DNA from: Thermotogae bacterium
GTDB lineage: Bacteria > Thermotogota > Thermotogae > B3-G13
Direction: 5' to 3'
Assembly (NCBI GenBank): GCA_015486095.1
Contig: WFSK01000165.1
Location: 1 to 27,274, forward strand
Length of the DNA stretch: 27,274 bases
Shown one piece after another: positions 16,779-24,796 of this stretch; position 1 is the stretch's first letter; each line of letters begins with the position of its first letter. The translations under genes were made by a program, and so were the position numbers. The notes beneath the pieces are model-generated. The model made no database searches and was not told the DNA's origin. It worked only from the letters and a program-made list of their open reading frames with translations.

Positions 16779-17423
16779 TTATACACACTGTTCTTGACGT
16801 ATGATACTGAAGATCAGTACTCTCAAGAATATATTGATATCAGCATCTTCTACGAATACATCCTTCGGGACTTTGATATGGGTGGTTGAGAAGTTCAATA
16901 TCCCCTTTATCTTACCCTTGATCACCACATCTACAACATCCTGAGCAGCATCTGGAGGAACCGTTAACAAGACTATATCAATATTCAACCTTCGGGCAGC
17001 AGATGGAAAATGCTTGATATCTCTTATCTTAAACCTTTTACCCACTCTTTTACCGATCTTCCTACGATCCTTATCGAAGACAGCTACTACCTTGAGAGAA
17101 GGTTCTTCTGTACCTTCGTAGTAATTCAATATCGCCTTCCCTAAGTTACCCATGCCTACTATTGCCATATTCCATATGTTACTAATGCCTGCTATTCTTT
17201 CAAGAGATTCTCTCAGCTTTACTACGCTGTAACCAACGCCCCTTTTTCCAAATTGACCAAAGTAAGATAAGTCTTTTCTCACTTGATTCGGGTTTATACC
17301 CAATACGTTTGCCAACTCTTTTGAAGATATAGTGGGGCGCCTATTGATATCTATGCTTTTAAGACACCTCAGATATAAGAGGAGTCTTCTAACCGTAGGC
17401 TTTGGAATGCTACACTCTCTCAT
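16779..17423 (-). CDS. rex: Redox-sensing transcriptional repressor Rex
   Basis: 214 residues, the usual size. An N-terminal winged helix (about 8-80) carries PKPTVRRLLLYLRCL, SSKELANVLGINPNQVRKDL and SYFGQFGKRGVGY, the family DNA-recognition region. A Rossmann domain opens with AIVGMGNLGKAILNY near residue 85-99 and senses NADH/NAD+. A C-terminal helix is expected for domain swapping. Rex represses fermentative and respiratory genes until NADH rises. It lies between leuS and dxr with gaps of 15 and 3 bp, a leuS-rex adjacency I recall from Thermotoga maritima. GGAGAGGGAAG precedes the ATG. Confidence 0.96.
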   Translation of the reverse strand: MRECSIPKPTVRRLLLYLRCLKSIDINRRPTISSKELANVLGINPNQVRKDLSYFGQFGKRGVGYSVVKLRESLERIAGISNIWNMAIVGMGNLGKAILNYYEGTEEPSLKVVAVFDKDRRKIGKRVGKRFKIRDIKHFPSAARRLNIDIVLLTVPPDAAQDVVDVVIKGKIKGILNFSTTHIKVPKDVFVEDADINIFLRVLIFSIIRQEQCV

Positions 17424-17438
17424 CTTCCCTCTCCATCC

Positions 17439-19913
17439 TCAACGTACAACCATATTCACGATCTTATCCTTGATCACTATTATCTTTTCCAGCTTCTTTC
17501 CGTCTATCCATCTCTTTATCTTTTCTCTATCCAGGACCATACGTTTTATATCCTCTTCCGATAACGATCTATTCACCTCTATTCTATCACGAACTTTACC
17601 GTTGATCGTTATGGGGATGACGTGCTCCTCAGAGATGAGAGCATCCTTATCGTAGCTGGGCCAAGGCTCATTCGCCAAGAAAGGTTTGTTTCCCAAAAGA
17701 GCCCATAGTTCTTCTCCAAGATGCGGGACGAATGGATATATCAAAGTCACAAACCTTTGGAGAATGAACTTGAGGAGTGCAAAATCTTTAGAAACATCGT
17801 TTTTCTCTTGAACATAATCGTATACCTCGTTTAGAAGTTCCATAAGTCCACTTATAGCGGTATTAAAATGAAAGTCACGTTCGATATCATCAGTTATCTT
17901 CTTCGTGATCTTATTCAACCTGATGTACAGTCTTCTTTCCGCATCTCCCTTCAGGGTTTTCAACGACATATCCTTTACTACCACGTTTTTCAGTCTGGGA
18001 GTATACTCATCATAAAGTCTCCAGATCCTTTGAATGAAACGATGAACACCTTCAAAACCCGAATCATTCCATTCTGCATCGTTTTCTGGAGGAGCTATAA
18101 AGAGGAGATACATCCTAACGGAATCTGCACCATAACGTGCTATTAACTCATCAGGAGAGATGACATTCCCCTTTGATTTGGACATCTTCGCCCCCTTATA
18201 GTAGATCATTCCTTGAGTGAAGAGATTTTCAAATGGCTCATCGAAATTCACATATCCAAGGTCATACAAGACCTTCGTTATGAACCTCGAATACATAAGG
18301 TGAAGCACGGCGTGTTCTATCCCTCCTATATATTGGTCTACGGGAAGCCACGCGTTAACATCGTTGGTATCGAAAGGCTTATCATCCAGGTGTGGATTCA
18401 CGTATCTCAAATAATACCAAGAAGAATCTATAAAGGTATCCATCGTATCCACCTCTCTCGTTGCAGGACCTCCACAACGAGGACAACGAGTTTGAACGAA
18501 CTCCTTCAGATTCGGCAGCGGAGATGCACCCGTTTCAGGGAATTCTACCTCTTCCGGTAATCTGACTGGTAATTGATTCTCTGGCACAGGAACCATTCCA
18601 CACTTCGGACAGTATACTATGGGAATAGGAGTGCCCCAAAATCTCTGCCGGGAGATGAGCCAATCTCTCAACTTGTAATTCACGTTTCTCTTCCCTATTC
18701 CCCTTTCTTCCAAATAATCGATAACAGCATCTATTGCTTCTTTACCGGATAAACCAGAAAACTTATCGGAATTTATCATGGTACCGTATGCAGTATAAGG
18801 GAGGGTATCTTCGGAGCCATCGGAAGGAGCTATAACGCGTTTAATGGGTAGCGCATATGCCCTGGCGAAGTCGAAATCTCTCTTATCGTGTGCAGGGACT
18901 GCCATTATGGCACCCGTACCATACTCCATTAGAACGTAGTTGGCAACGTATATGGGGACCTCTTCTCCATTAACGGGATTTATCGCCCATCTTCCTATGA
19001 ATACGCCTTCTTTTGGACCATTTGCAGCAGTCCTTTTAAACCTATCTTCACCTTGGATCCTCTCTAAGAATGCCGATACCTCTGAACGCCTTTCATCGGT
19101 TACCAATTCCTCTACGAGTGGAGACTCCGGAGCGAGTGCCATAAACGTTACACCCCAAAGCGTATCCGGACGCGTGGTGAATATCTTTATCTTTCTGCCC
19201 ATTCCTTTTATAGGAAAATCTACCTCCGCCCCTTCACTTCTTCCTATCCAATTTCTCTGCATGACACGAACGCGTTCAGGCCAACCGGTGAGTTTATCGA
19301 GATCCTTCAGCAACCTCTCGGCATAGGCGGTGATCTTAAAGAACCATTGATCTAACTGGATTATTGTGACCGGTGTTCCACATCTTTCACATTTACCATT
19401 CACGACTTGCTCGTTTGCCAGAACAGTTTTACAATGAGGACACCAATTCGCAGCTGCCTTCTTTTTGTATGCTAAACCATTTTCGTAGAGTTTCAAGAAG
19501 AGCCATTGCGTCCACTTATAATAATCTTCTTTGCATGTGTATACTTCTCTATCCCAATCATAGCTCATACCGAGTCTTTTCAATTGCTTTTTTATTATGT
19601 TTATGTTGTTGTACGTCCATTTCGCCGGATGAGTTCTGTTCTCTATCGCAGCATTTTCAGCAGGCAAACCAAATGCATCGTATCCCATAGGATTCAAGAC
19701 GTTATAACCCCTCATACGTTTATACCTCGCGAGTACATCACCGAGTACGTAGTTCTTCACATGGCCAACATGCAACGTGCCAGAAGGATATGGAAACATA
19801 ACCAGATTATAAAACTTCTTTTTGTTCGAGCGGTTAGAAGTCTTGAAAATCCCCGCCTCTTCCCACAGTTTTTGCCATTTGGTCTCGATGTGTTGATGAT
19901 CGTATTCAGACAT
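17439..19913 (-). CDS. leuS: Leucyl-tRNA synthetase
   Basis: 824 residues from ATG at 19913, which I believe is the same size as in Thermotoga maritima. Class I synthetase that charges tRNA-Leu. HIGH appears as HVGH in YPSGTLHVGHVKNY near residue 44-57, and KMSKS appears in GAKMSKSKGNVIS. The CP1 editing domain (about 225-415) is present, with TTRPDTLWG and GTGAIMAVPAHD. Zinc-type cysteine pairs occur in CPHC/CERC, CPKC and CPRC. The frame continues upstream to a GTG at 19955, but MSEYDHQHIETKW is the family start and has GGTGG upstream. It leads the long run to aroQ. The preceding 157 bp should hold its promoter, though I cannot point to a convincing one. Confidence 0.97.
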   Translation of the reverse strand: MSEYDHQHIETKWQKLWEEAGIFKTSNRSNKKKFYNLVMFPYPSGTLHVGHVKNYVLGDVLARYKRMRGYNVLNPMGYDAFGLPAENAAIENRTHPAKWTYNNINIIKKQLKRLGMSYDWDREVYTCKEDYYKWTQWLFLKLYENGLAYKKKAAANWCPHCKTVLANEQVVNGKCERCGTPVTIIQLDQWFFKITAYAERLLKDLDKLTGWPERVRVMQRNWIGRSEGAEVDFPIKGMGRKIKIFTTRPDTLWGVTFMALAPESPLVEELVTDERRSEVSAFLERIQGEDRFKRTAANGPKEGVFIGRWAINPVNGEEVPIYVANYVLMEYGTGAIMAVPAHDKRDFDFARAYALPIKRVIAPSDGSEDTLPYTAYGTMINSDKFSGLSGKEAIDAVIDYLEERGIGKRNVNYKLRDWLISRQRFWGTPIPIVYCPKCGMVPVPENQLPVRLPEEVEFPETGASPLPNLKEFVQTRCPRCGGPATREVDTMDTFIDSSWYYLRYVNPHLDDKPFDTNDVNAWLPVDQYIGGIEHAVLHLMYSRFITKVLYDLGYVNFDEPFENLFTQGMIYYKGAKMSKSKGNVISPDELIARYGADSVRMYLLFIAPPENDAEWNDSGFEGVHRFIQRIWRLYDEYTPRLKNVVVKDMSLKTLKGDAERRLYIRLNKITKKITDDIERDFHFNTAISGLMELLNEVYDYVQEKNDVSKDFALLKFILQRFVTLIYPFVPHLGEELWALLGNKPFLANEPWPSYDKDALISEEHVIPITINGKVRDRIEVNRSLSEEDIKRMVLDREKIKRWIDGKKLEKIIVIKDKIVNMVVR

Positions 19914-20070
19914 CTTAATTCCACCGTCCTTCCTTATTTCATATATTCGCTTCACTCCAGTAAATGAGTATTTTTAACCCTCGTAATGTTATGGAACTTC
20001 ATTCTATCAAATAGGTTTGAGGGCAGTCTACACGATCTTTTAATCCAACATTTAATAGATGAATTCACAG
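19914..20070. other. Intergenic region between rsfS and leuS, likely leuS operon leader
   Basis: 157 bp with no gene. It is the only sizeable gap in the minus-strand run, so a promoter for leuS and the genes behind it is expected here. No sequence matches both -35 and -10 boxes well. A 5-bp inverted pair, CCCTC and GAGGG (minus strand, about 37 bases apart), precedes an A-rich stretch but is too weak to call a terminator. I see no T-box features. Confidence 0.3.
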
Positions 20071-20433
20071 TTAGGATCGTTCATCGAGTTTTACTCTTTT
20101 AGCCTCTATCCATAACCCTTCCAAATCATAAAAATAACGTGCATCTCCTTTGAAGAGATGAATCACTATATCGTTGGCATCTATTATAGTCCATTCCAAT
20201 TCATTAGATCTATCATAATATATCACCTTATGGTTCAATTTATCCAATTCCTCTAAGATCGCAGATTTCATCGCTTTTATCTGGGGTTTGGATTTGACAC
20301 TGGCAATAACAAAATAATCCGTTAGTATCGGAAACTTTCTCACATCTAAAACGACTATGTCTTCTCCATCCTTCGCTTCTATAGCATCGTATATCGCTTT
20401 TAATATCGTTTTTGTATCTATATTTTCCCTCAT
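20071..20433 (-). CDS. rsfS: Ribosomal silencing factor RsfS (YbeB/DUF143)
   Basis: 120 residues from ATG at 20433. RsfS binds uL14 on the large subunit and blocks joining of the small subunit when nutrients are short. The family pattern is clear: IVVLDVRKFPILTDYFVIAS, then KPQIKAMKSAILEEL, a central tryptophan in LEWTIIDANDIVIHLF and DARYFYDLEGLW near the end. The frame also has a GTG at 20460 that would overlap glmS by 17 nt. The ATG 10 bases after the glmS stop is preferred because homology begins just after it, but its GAGGGG is very close, so the start is not certain. It is the last gene of the yceD-rpmF-plsX-glmS-rsfS operon. Confidence 0.93.
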   Translation of the reverse strand: MRENIDTKTILKAIYDAIEAKDGEDIVVLDVRKFPILTDYFVIASVKSKPQIKAMKSAILEELDKLNHKVIYYDRSNELEWTIIDANDIVIHLFKGDARYFYDLEGLWIEAKRVKLDERS

Positions 20434-20443
20434 TCCCCTCTTC

Positions 20444-22261
20444 TCACTCCACAGTGACACTCTTCGCCAGATTACGGGGTTTATCTACATCTATACCCCT
20501 CATATCTGCTATATAATATGCCAACAGCTGTTCCGCAACCGCTATCGGAATGGGAGAAAAGACACTTTTGATATTGGGTATGAAGATGATATCATCACAA
20601 AGACTGTTCAGGGAGTCGTTCCCTTCTGTTACCAAGGCTATCACCTTTGCATCTCGAGCCTTTATTTCTTGTATATTAGATAACATCTTATCATACACAC
20701 GAGAGTTCGGATTGATCGCAACGACAGGGAAGTTGCTGTTTAACAGAGCTATCGGGCCATGCTTCAACTCACCAGCAGGGTAACCGATGGCATTCACATA
20801 AGAGATCTCTTTCAACTTCAATGCCCCTTCTAAAGCAGAAGGATAGTTATATGTTCTGCCTATGTACATGGCATTATCGTAGTGATTGTACTTAGAGGCA
20901 ATAGCTTTTATCTTTTCATCCTCTCTTAATATCATCTCCACATACTCATTCATCTTTAACAATTCTTTCGAGTAATCTCGAATATCTATTTTATCTTTGA
21001 GCTGAGCGAGATACAATCCAAACAGATACATCGTCATAAGTTGTGCAGTATAAGCCTTTGTAGAAGCCACTCCTATCTCGGGCCCAGCATTCACATTTAT
21101 TACCTTATCCGTTTCTCTTTCTAATGTAGAACCAACAACATTCGATATTGCGAGTGTCTTTGCCTTGTCATTGATCTTCCTTACAGAACCGAGTGTATCC
21201 GCCGTTTCTCCAGACTGAGAGATCGCTATTACGAGCGATTCCTCATCCGGTAATACATATCTATATCTGTATTCAGAACCAACATCAACATCGACGGGGA
21301 TGCCGGCTATTTCCTCTATGAAATATTTACTCACCAATCCTGCGTGATAGGATGTTCCGCAGGCAACTATAGAGATGCGTCTGAGAGAGCGAAGATAATC
21401 CTTCCAGTCTTCCAGCTGAGGAAATTCGATATTCCCGTCCTTACTAAATCTTCCATACAGGGTATCTTTCATAACCCTCGGCTGCTCGAATATTTCTTTC
21501 AACATAAAATACTTATATCCACCACGTTCGGCTTGTGCTGCATCCCAATCTATCTGCTGAATTTCTGGCTTTACAAATTCCCCCTCTATGGTTTTTAGTG
21601 CGATCGAATCCCTTTTTATCACCACCATTTCTCCATCTTTGATGAATATAACTCTTTTCGTATATCGTAACATAGGAGTTACATCAGAGGCTGCAAAGGA
21701 TTCGTCATCGCCTAAACCCACCACCAATGGGCTCCCATTCCTCGCCGCTACCATCTTATCTGGTTCGTTGATGGATATAACACATATCGCGTATGCACCC
21801 CTCAAGCGTTGCACAGCCTTTCTCACGGCCTCTTCGAGATCACCGGCATAATATTCCTCTATCAGATGAGCTATTACCTCGCTATCCGTATCAGAATCGA
21901 AGACATGTCCCTTTTGTAATAATTCTACCTTCAGCTCAAGATAATTTTCGATGATGCCATTGTGCACTATAGCGATATCGCCCTTACAATCCACGTGAGG
22001 ATGAGCATTCCTCTTCGTTGGAGCTCCATGAGTTGCCCACCTGGTATGCGCTATTCCACAAGTATTATACATAGGAATGTTAAAGTTCACTTTCGAAGCC
22101 AGATCGTCTATCTTACCAGCAACCTTATTGAGGTAGATAGAATCCTTATTTACAATAGCAATCCCCGCCGAATCGTATCCACGATATTCTAAGCGCTTTA
22201 GGCCCTCTAACAATGTCTTTTTCAATTCACGTTTCCCAATGTAACCGAATATGCCACACAT
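20444..22261 (-). CDS. glmS: Glutamine-fructose-6-phosphate aminotransferase (isomerizing)
   Basis: 605 residues, standard for GlmS, which makes glucosamine-6-phosphate for peptidoglycan and other amino sugars. The N-terminal Ntn glutaminase has the nucleophile Cys2 (MCGIFGYIG) with LEYRGYDSAG, HTRWATHG and the HNGIIENY loop. The C-terminal half has two SIS sugar-isomerase domains, with CGTSYHAG, SQSGETADT, ASTKAYTAQL and the conserved ending DKPRNLAKSVTVE. It begins two bases after the plsX stop, so the genes are co-transcribed. I see no glmS ribozyme, as expected for an internal operon gene outside Firmicutes. Confidence 0.97.
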   Translation of the reverse strand: MCGIFGYIGKRELKKTLLEGLKRLEYRGYDSAGIAIVNKDSIYLNKVAGKIDDLASKVNFNIPMYNTCGIAHTRWATHGAPTKRNAHPHVDCKGDIAIVHNGIIENYLELKVELLQKGHVFDSDTDSEVIAHLIEEYYAGDLEEAVRKAVQRLRGAYAICVISINEPDKMVAARNGSPLVVGLGDDESFAASDVTPMLRYTKRVIFIKDGEMVVIKRDSIALKTIEGEFVKPEIQQIDWDAAQAERGGYKYFMLKEIFEQPRVMKDTLYGRFSKDGNIEFPQLEDWKDYLRSLRRISIVACGTSYHAGLVSKYFIEEIAGIPVDVDVGSEYRYRYVLPDEESLVIAISQSGETADTLGSVRKINDKAKTLAISNVVGSTLERETDKVINVNAGPEIGVASTKAYTAQLMTMYLFGLYLAQLKDKIDIRDYSKELLKMNEYVEMILREDEKIKAIASKYNHYDNAMYIGRTYNYPSALEGALKLKEISYVNAIGYPAGELKHGPIALLNSNFPVVAINPNSRVYDKMLSNIQEIKARDAKVIALVTEGNDSLNSLCDDIIFIPNIKSVFSPIPIAVAEQLLAYYIADMRGIDVDKPRNLAKSVTVE

Positions 22262-22263
22262 CG

Positions 22264-23259
22264 CTACGTTTCTTTCTCCAACCCGTCTTCGATCTTTTCT
22301 ACCAGATTCATCTCTACTCCTTTCATGGCTACACGTATCGCATTTCTTATAGCGAGTGCATCCGAAGAGCCATGTGCTATAACTGACACGCCATTAACCC
22401 CGACTAGGAACGATCCCCCGTATTCTCTGTAGTCAAATCGCCTCTTCAGATCGGAAAACACCTTCCGCATCAACAATGCTCCCATCTTTGCAGTGAAAGA
22501 AGAGTCCATTATAGATTTCTTTAAAGTAGAGGTAAATAACTTTCCAGCCCCCTCTATGGCCTTCAAAACCAGGTTGCCGCTAAAACCATCTGTTACCACA
22601 ACGTCCACGGTACCAAGCCCTATATCTCTGCCTTCAACATTTCCATAAAAATTATCCGGCATCTCTTCCGATATCATGGAGTACGCTTTCTTAACGAGTT
22701 CCGTTCCTTTTTCCCTCTCTTCACCGTTACTCAAGAGACCTACCCTCGGTTTCTCGATGGATAGGATGTTCTTTGCATAAACCTTACCCATCAGGGCAAA
22801 TTGTAAAAGATGTATAGGTTTACAAACAACATTTGCCCCCGCATCTATAATGATAACATCTCCCTTAAGAGAAGGGACAACAGTTGCAATCGCAGGGCGT
22901 TCCACACCCTTTATTCTACCTATGATGAACGTTGAAGCAGCCAGTATCGCTCCAGTGTTTCCAGCACTCACGAATGCCTTTGCCTGACCTTCTTTTATGA
23001 GTTTTGCACCTTTGAAAAAGGCAGAATCTTTGAAATCATGAAGTATCCGGGTAGGTTTTTCATCCATCGCAACGACCTGTGGAGCATCCTCTATGATTAT
23101 CTTAGAAATATTACCATACTTTAACAATTCCCTTTCTAACAGCTCTCTTGGGCCCAAAAGTATGATCTCAACATCGTACTTCTCGCAGGCGTCTACACAA
23201 CCTTTGATCACCTCTCCAGGGGCCCGATCTCCACCAATTCCATCGACTGCGATCTTCAT
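22264..23259 (-). CDS. plsX: Phosphate acyltransferase PlsX
   Basis: 331 residues, normal for PlsX, the peripheral membrane enzyme that converts acyl-ACP to acyl phosphate for glycerolipid synthesis with PlsY. The opening IAVDGIGGDRAPGEVIKG replaces the usual DaMGGDxaP with Gly-Ile. Further family blocks are SAGNTGAILAAS, AGANVVCKP, VVTDGFSGNLVLKAIEG and the late HGSSDALAIRNAI. It follows rpmF by 13 bp with GAGGAGAAG before the ATG. The yceD-rpmF-plsX order is widespread in bacteria. PlsY and FabH are not in the window. Confidence 0.96.
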   Translation of the reverse strand: MKIAVDGIGGDRAPGEVIKGCVDACEKYDVEIILLGPRELLERELLKYGNISKIIIEDAPQVVAMDEKPTRILHDFKDSAFFKGAKLIKEGQAKAFVSAGNTGAILAASTFIIGRIKGVERPAIATVVPSLKGDVIIIDAGANVVCKPIHLLQFALMGKVYAKNILSIEKPRVGLLSNGEEREKGTELVKKAYSMISEEMPDNFYGNVEGRDIGLGTVDVVVTDGFSGNLVLKAIEGAGKLFTSTLKKSIMDSSFTAKMGALLMRKVFSDLKRRFDYREYGGSFLVGVNGVSVIAHGSSDALAIRNAIRVAMKGVEMNLVEKIEDGLEKET

Positions 23260-23272
23260 CTCTTCTCCTCAC

Positions 23273-23449
23273 TCAGACTTCTAAGATCTGTCTTCCGTTG
23301 TATTCACCACACTCCGTACACACTCTATGAGGTAATTTTGGAGCACCACACTTCGGACACTTCACAAAATTTACAGATCGCGCTGTATAGAACTTCGCTC
23401 TTCTTTTCCGCATCCTTGACTTTGACATCTTCTTCTTAGGTACTGCCAT
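23273..23449 (-). CDS. rpmF: 50S ribosomal protein bL32
   Basis: Small 58-residue gene that is easy to overlook. It starts MAVPKKKMSKSRMRKRR and continues with a tyrosine-containing basic segment. It then has a zinc ribbon CPKCGAP (Cys31, Cys34) and CTECGEY (Cys44, Cys47), ending GRQILEV. This is the zinc-binding (C+) form of bL32. ATG at 23449 is preceded by GGAGG. It sits between yceD and plsX, the classical position, with 16- and 13-bp gaps. Confidence 0.96.
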   Translation of the reverse strand: MAVPKKKMSKSRMRKRRAKFYTARSVNFVKCPKCGAPKLPHRVCTECGEYNGRQILEV

Positions 23450-23465
23450 TTCTAAGCCTCCTCTC

Positions 23466-24008
23466 TCATAACTTAAGCGTTTTCAAAACAGAGAATTTCG
23501 ATTCTTGTGCTCTTACTCCATACATTCTCGTACATTTATGATTTGGCTCTTCATTCAGATTTGCCCCACAATATGGACATATACCCTTACAGTCTTCCTT
23601 ACATAAGATCTTCATTGGTATCTCTAACAAAAGAGATTCTCTTACCCTATCCGTGAGATCTATCTCATCATCAGAATAGTATATCACATTATCACAATCT
23701 TTAAGTTCTCCGCTTATCACCATGGGTCCCTTGGCAGGATCATAACGTTTATATACAGCCTCTATTTCGCCCTTCAGGGGCAATTCTAACTTCGTCAAAC
23801 ATCTATCACATCTGGCTTCCAAAACAGTTCTTACAGTTCCATTCACTATTATATCTTTCTCTTCCCTGTGTACAGAAATATCTACTTGAATTGGTTGCAA
23901 AACCCTATGCATTTCACCTCTGAATTCAAAGGTTTTCCATGGCAAAACTTCCCTTATTCGAAGCATTCTTCTCTCACTTTTAAGCTCTTCAACTTTTATT
24001 ATTAACAT
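23466..24008 (-). CDS. yceD: YceD family protein (DUF177), linked to 23S rRNA/large-subunit maturation
   Basis: 180 residues from ATG at 24008. DUF177 proteins are encoded next to rpmF almost everywhere and are implicated in 23S rRNA accumulation. Visible are the first cysteine pair ARCDRCLTKLELP near residue 90, an acidic middle (YYSDDEIDLTDRVRESLLLEIP) that is the family hallmark, and a second group CKEDCKGICPYCGANLNE near 135-152, probably zinc-binding. The upstream in-frame GTG at 24020 is possible, but GGTGA lies 8 bases before the ATG at 24008. A near-consensus promoter is at 24051-24079, so this is the first gene of the yceD-rpmF-plsX-glmS-rsfS operon. Confidence 0.93.
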   Translation of the reverse strand: MLIIKVEELKSERRMLRIREVLPWKTFEFRGEMHRVLQPIQVDISVHREEKDIIVNGTVRTVLEARCDRCLTKLELPLKGEIEAVYKRYDPAKGPMVISGELKDCDNVIYYSDDEIDLTDRVRESLLLEIPMKILCKEDCKGICPYCGANLNEEPNHKCTRMYGVRAQESKFSVLKTLKL

Positions 24009-24050
24009 ACTCTCACTCACCTTCTCATTTCATATCCGCATCTTAAAGAA

Positions 24051-24079
24051 ATTATATTCTTCTATACTATCCATTTCAA
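24051..24079 (-). promoter_or_regulatory. Sigma-70 type promoter for the yceD-rpmF-plsX-glmS-rsfS operon
   Basis: On the minus strand TTGAAA (24074-24079) is followed after exactly 17 bases by a perfect TATAAT (24051-24056). Transcription would begin near 24044, giving a leader of about 36 bases before the yceD ATG. Both boxes are near consensus, so this is probably a strong housekeeping promoter. Confidence 0.8.
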
Positions 24080-24372
24080 GACATGGGGTCATACGGCGAA
24101 TGGAGGGACGTACACGGAATCAGATGGTCTCTCTGCCACACAGCGGTAGCCTTTGCGAATATTCCTTGGCCTGTATTCCATCACGATGTAAGGCATAGCG
24201 GAAGGCAAGTATAAAAAAACAGGTGATAACACTGAAAAAGGCTCCTATACGACGCCTTTTCTTGAGGTATAATATGCTATAATTGAATTGTCGTAGGATG
24301 AAAGAAAAGATAAGGTAACCGGAAGAAGTAAAGATATAAGGTTTAAAGGTTTATAAAAAGTGAGGTGTAAGT
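24080..24372. other. Region between the yceD promoter and the hicB remnant; no gene recognised
   Basis: About 290 bp. The part at 24083-24213 is less AT-rich than its surroundings and has short frames on both strands: 43 codons on plus from 24083, and 35 codons on minus at 24089-24196 containing RKGYRCVAERPSDSVYVPPF. None has a ribosome-binding site or a family I recognise. A 7-bp inverted repeat AAAAGGC/GCCTTTT (24236-24242 and 24254-24260) with flanking A and T runs could be a weak bidirectional terminator. Two TATAAT hexamers (24268-24273 and 24278-24283) could serve the hicB remnant, but neither has a good -35. Confidence 0.35.
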
Positions 24373-24589
24373 ATGAGAGAGCTGAAAATAATAGTTGAAA
24401 AACATCCTGAGGGATATGTAGCCTACCCTTTAGGATTAAAGAGAATAGTAGTTGGCGGGGGAAATACATATGAAGAAGCTCTGGAAGACGTAAAATCTGC
24501 GATCAAATTCCATATAGAGACTTTTTGGAGAAAATGTCTTTGAACCTGGAGAGGTGATAGAGACTTTCGTCGCAGAAGTGGTAGTGTAA
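24373..24589 (+). pseudogene. hicB: HicB-family antitoxin (UPF0150), frameshifted
   Basis: From ATG at 24373 (GAGGTG five bases upstream) the frame gives a typical small HicB-like fold: a strand-rich start with EGYVAYPLGLKRIVVGG, then the helix TYEEALEDVKSAIKFHIETF. It stops early at 24541. Removing one T from the run of five at 24532-24536 restores the family ending GENVFEPGEVIETFVAEVVV with a stop at 24587-24589, giving a 71-residue protein. The gene therefore carries a +1 insertion, either a real inactivation or a homopolymer sequencing error. HicB proteins neutralise HicA mRNA interferases and often autoregulate. Here the partner gene immediately downstream is also broken, which favours real decay. 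Confidence 0.75.
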
Positions 24590-24590
24590 A

Positions 24591-24638
24591 ATGAAATTCC
24601 CAAAAGATGCTCCAAAGCGTAAGGTTATGAAAGTATAA
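24591..24638 (+). pseudogene. hicA: HicA-family toxin, N-terminal remnant
   Basis: One base after the restored hicB stop, an ATG opens MKFPKDAPKRKVMKV and then hits TAA after 15 codons. This matches the opening of the HicA/YcfA family that pairs with this HicB type (a basic start with a KDAPKRxVxKxLExLGF pattern). The expected GF and the catalytic GSHH-type motif are absent in all frames downstream, so most of the toxin is deleted. The piece is short, so recognition depends on the hicB neighbour. Confidence 0.55.
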
Positions 24639-24706
24639 GCAGCTTCGACTGTAAAGCTTCATAGATTCCTCATTAACCTTCTTTAATGCCTGATAATGGC
24701 CAGTTG

Positions 24707-24735
24707 TTGACAAAGAGAAGGGTTTTTGATAAAAT
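24707..24735 (+). promoter_or_regulatory. Promoter of the dtxR-feoA / feoA module
   Basis: A perfect TTGACA (24707-24712) is followed after 17 bases by TAAAAT (24730-24735). Transcription should start near 24742, leaving a leader of about 55 bases before the regulator ATG. It directly follows the decayed hicA remnant. Confidence 0.75.
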
Positions 24736-24745
24736 TAAGGTGGTA

Positions 24746-24756
24746 TAACAGTGTTA
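24746..24756 (+). promoter_or_regulatory. 11-bp palindrome at the transcription start, candidate DtxR/MntR-type operator
   Basis: TAACAGTGTTA is a perfect inverted repeat with 5-base arms around one base. It sits 10 bases after the -10 box, where a repressor would block initiation or clearance. The adjacent regulator belongs to a family that commonly autoregulates with iron or manganese. The sequence is not a textbook DtxR or MntR box. Confidence 0.35.
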
Positions 24757-24796
24757 GTTTATTTTAAGAAAGAGTAGGTGTGATACACGGGAAGCG

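Noticed and set aside
19914..19955. A 14-codon N-terminal extension of LeuS from GTG at 19955
   Set aside because: Family proteins begin at the ATG at 19913, which has its own GGTGG. The extension would bring the length above the usual 824.
22264..22300. A possible glmS ribozyme or riboswitch before glmS
   Set aside because: Only two bases separate plsX and glmS and the upstream sequence is coding. No room or structure exists for such an element.
24236..24260. AAAAGGC/GCCTTTT hairpin as a strong Rho-independent terminator
   Set aside because: The stem has only three G-C pairs and the following T-run is broken. No clear upstream gene on either strand needs it, so it is only mentioned as possible.
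24423..24713. A 96-codon minus-strand frame covering the hicBA remnant
   Set aside because: Most of it is antisense to the recognisable hicB coding sequence. The remaining part matches nothing I know, and the sense-strand reading explains the region better.
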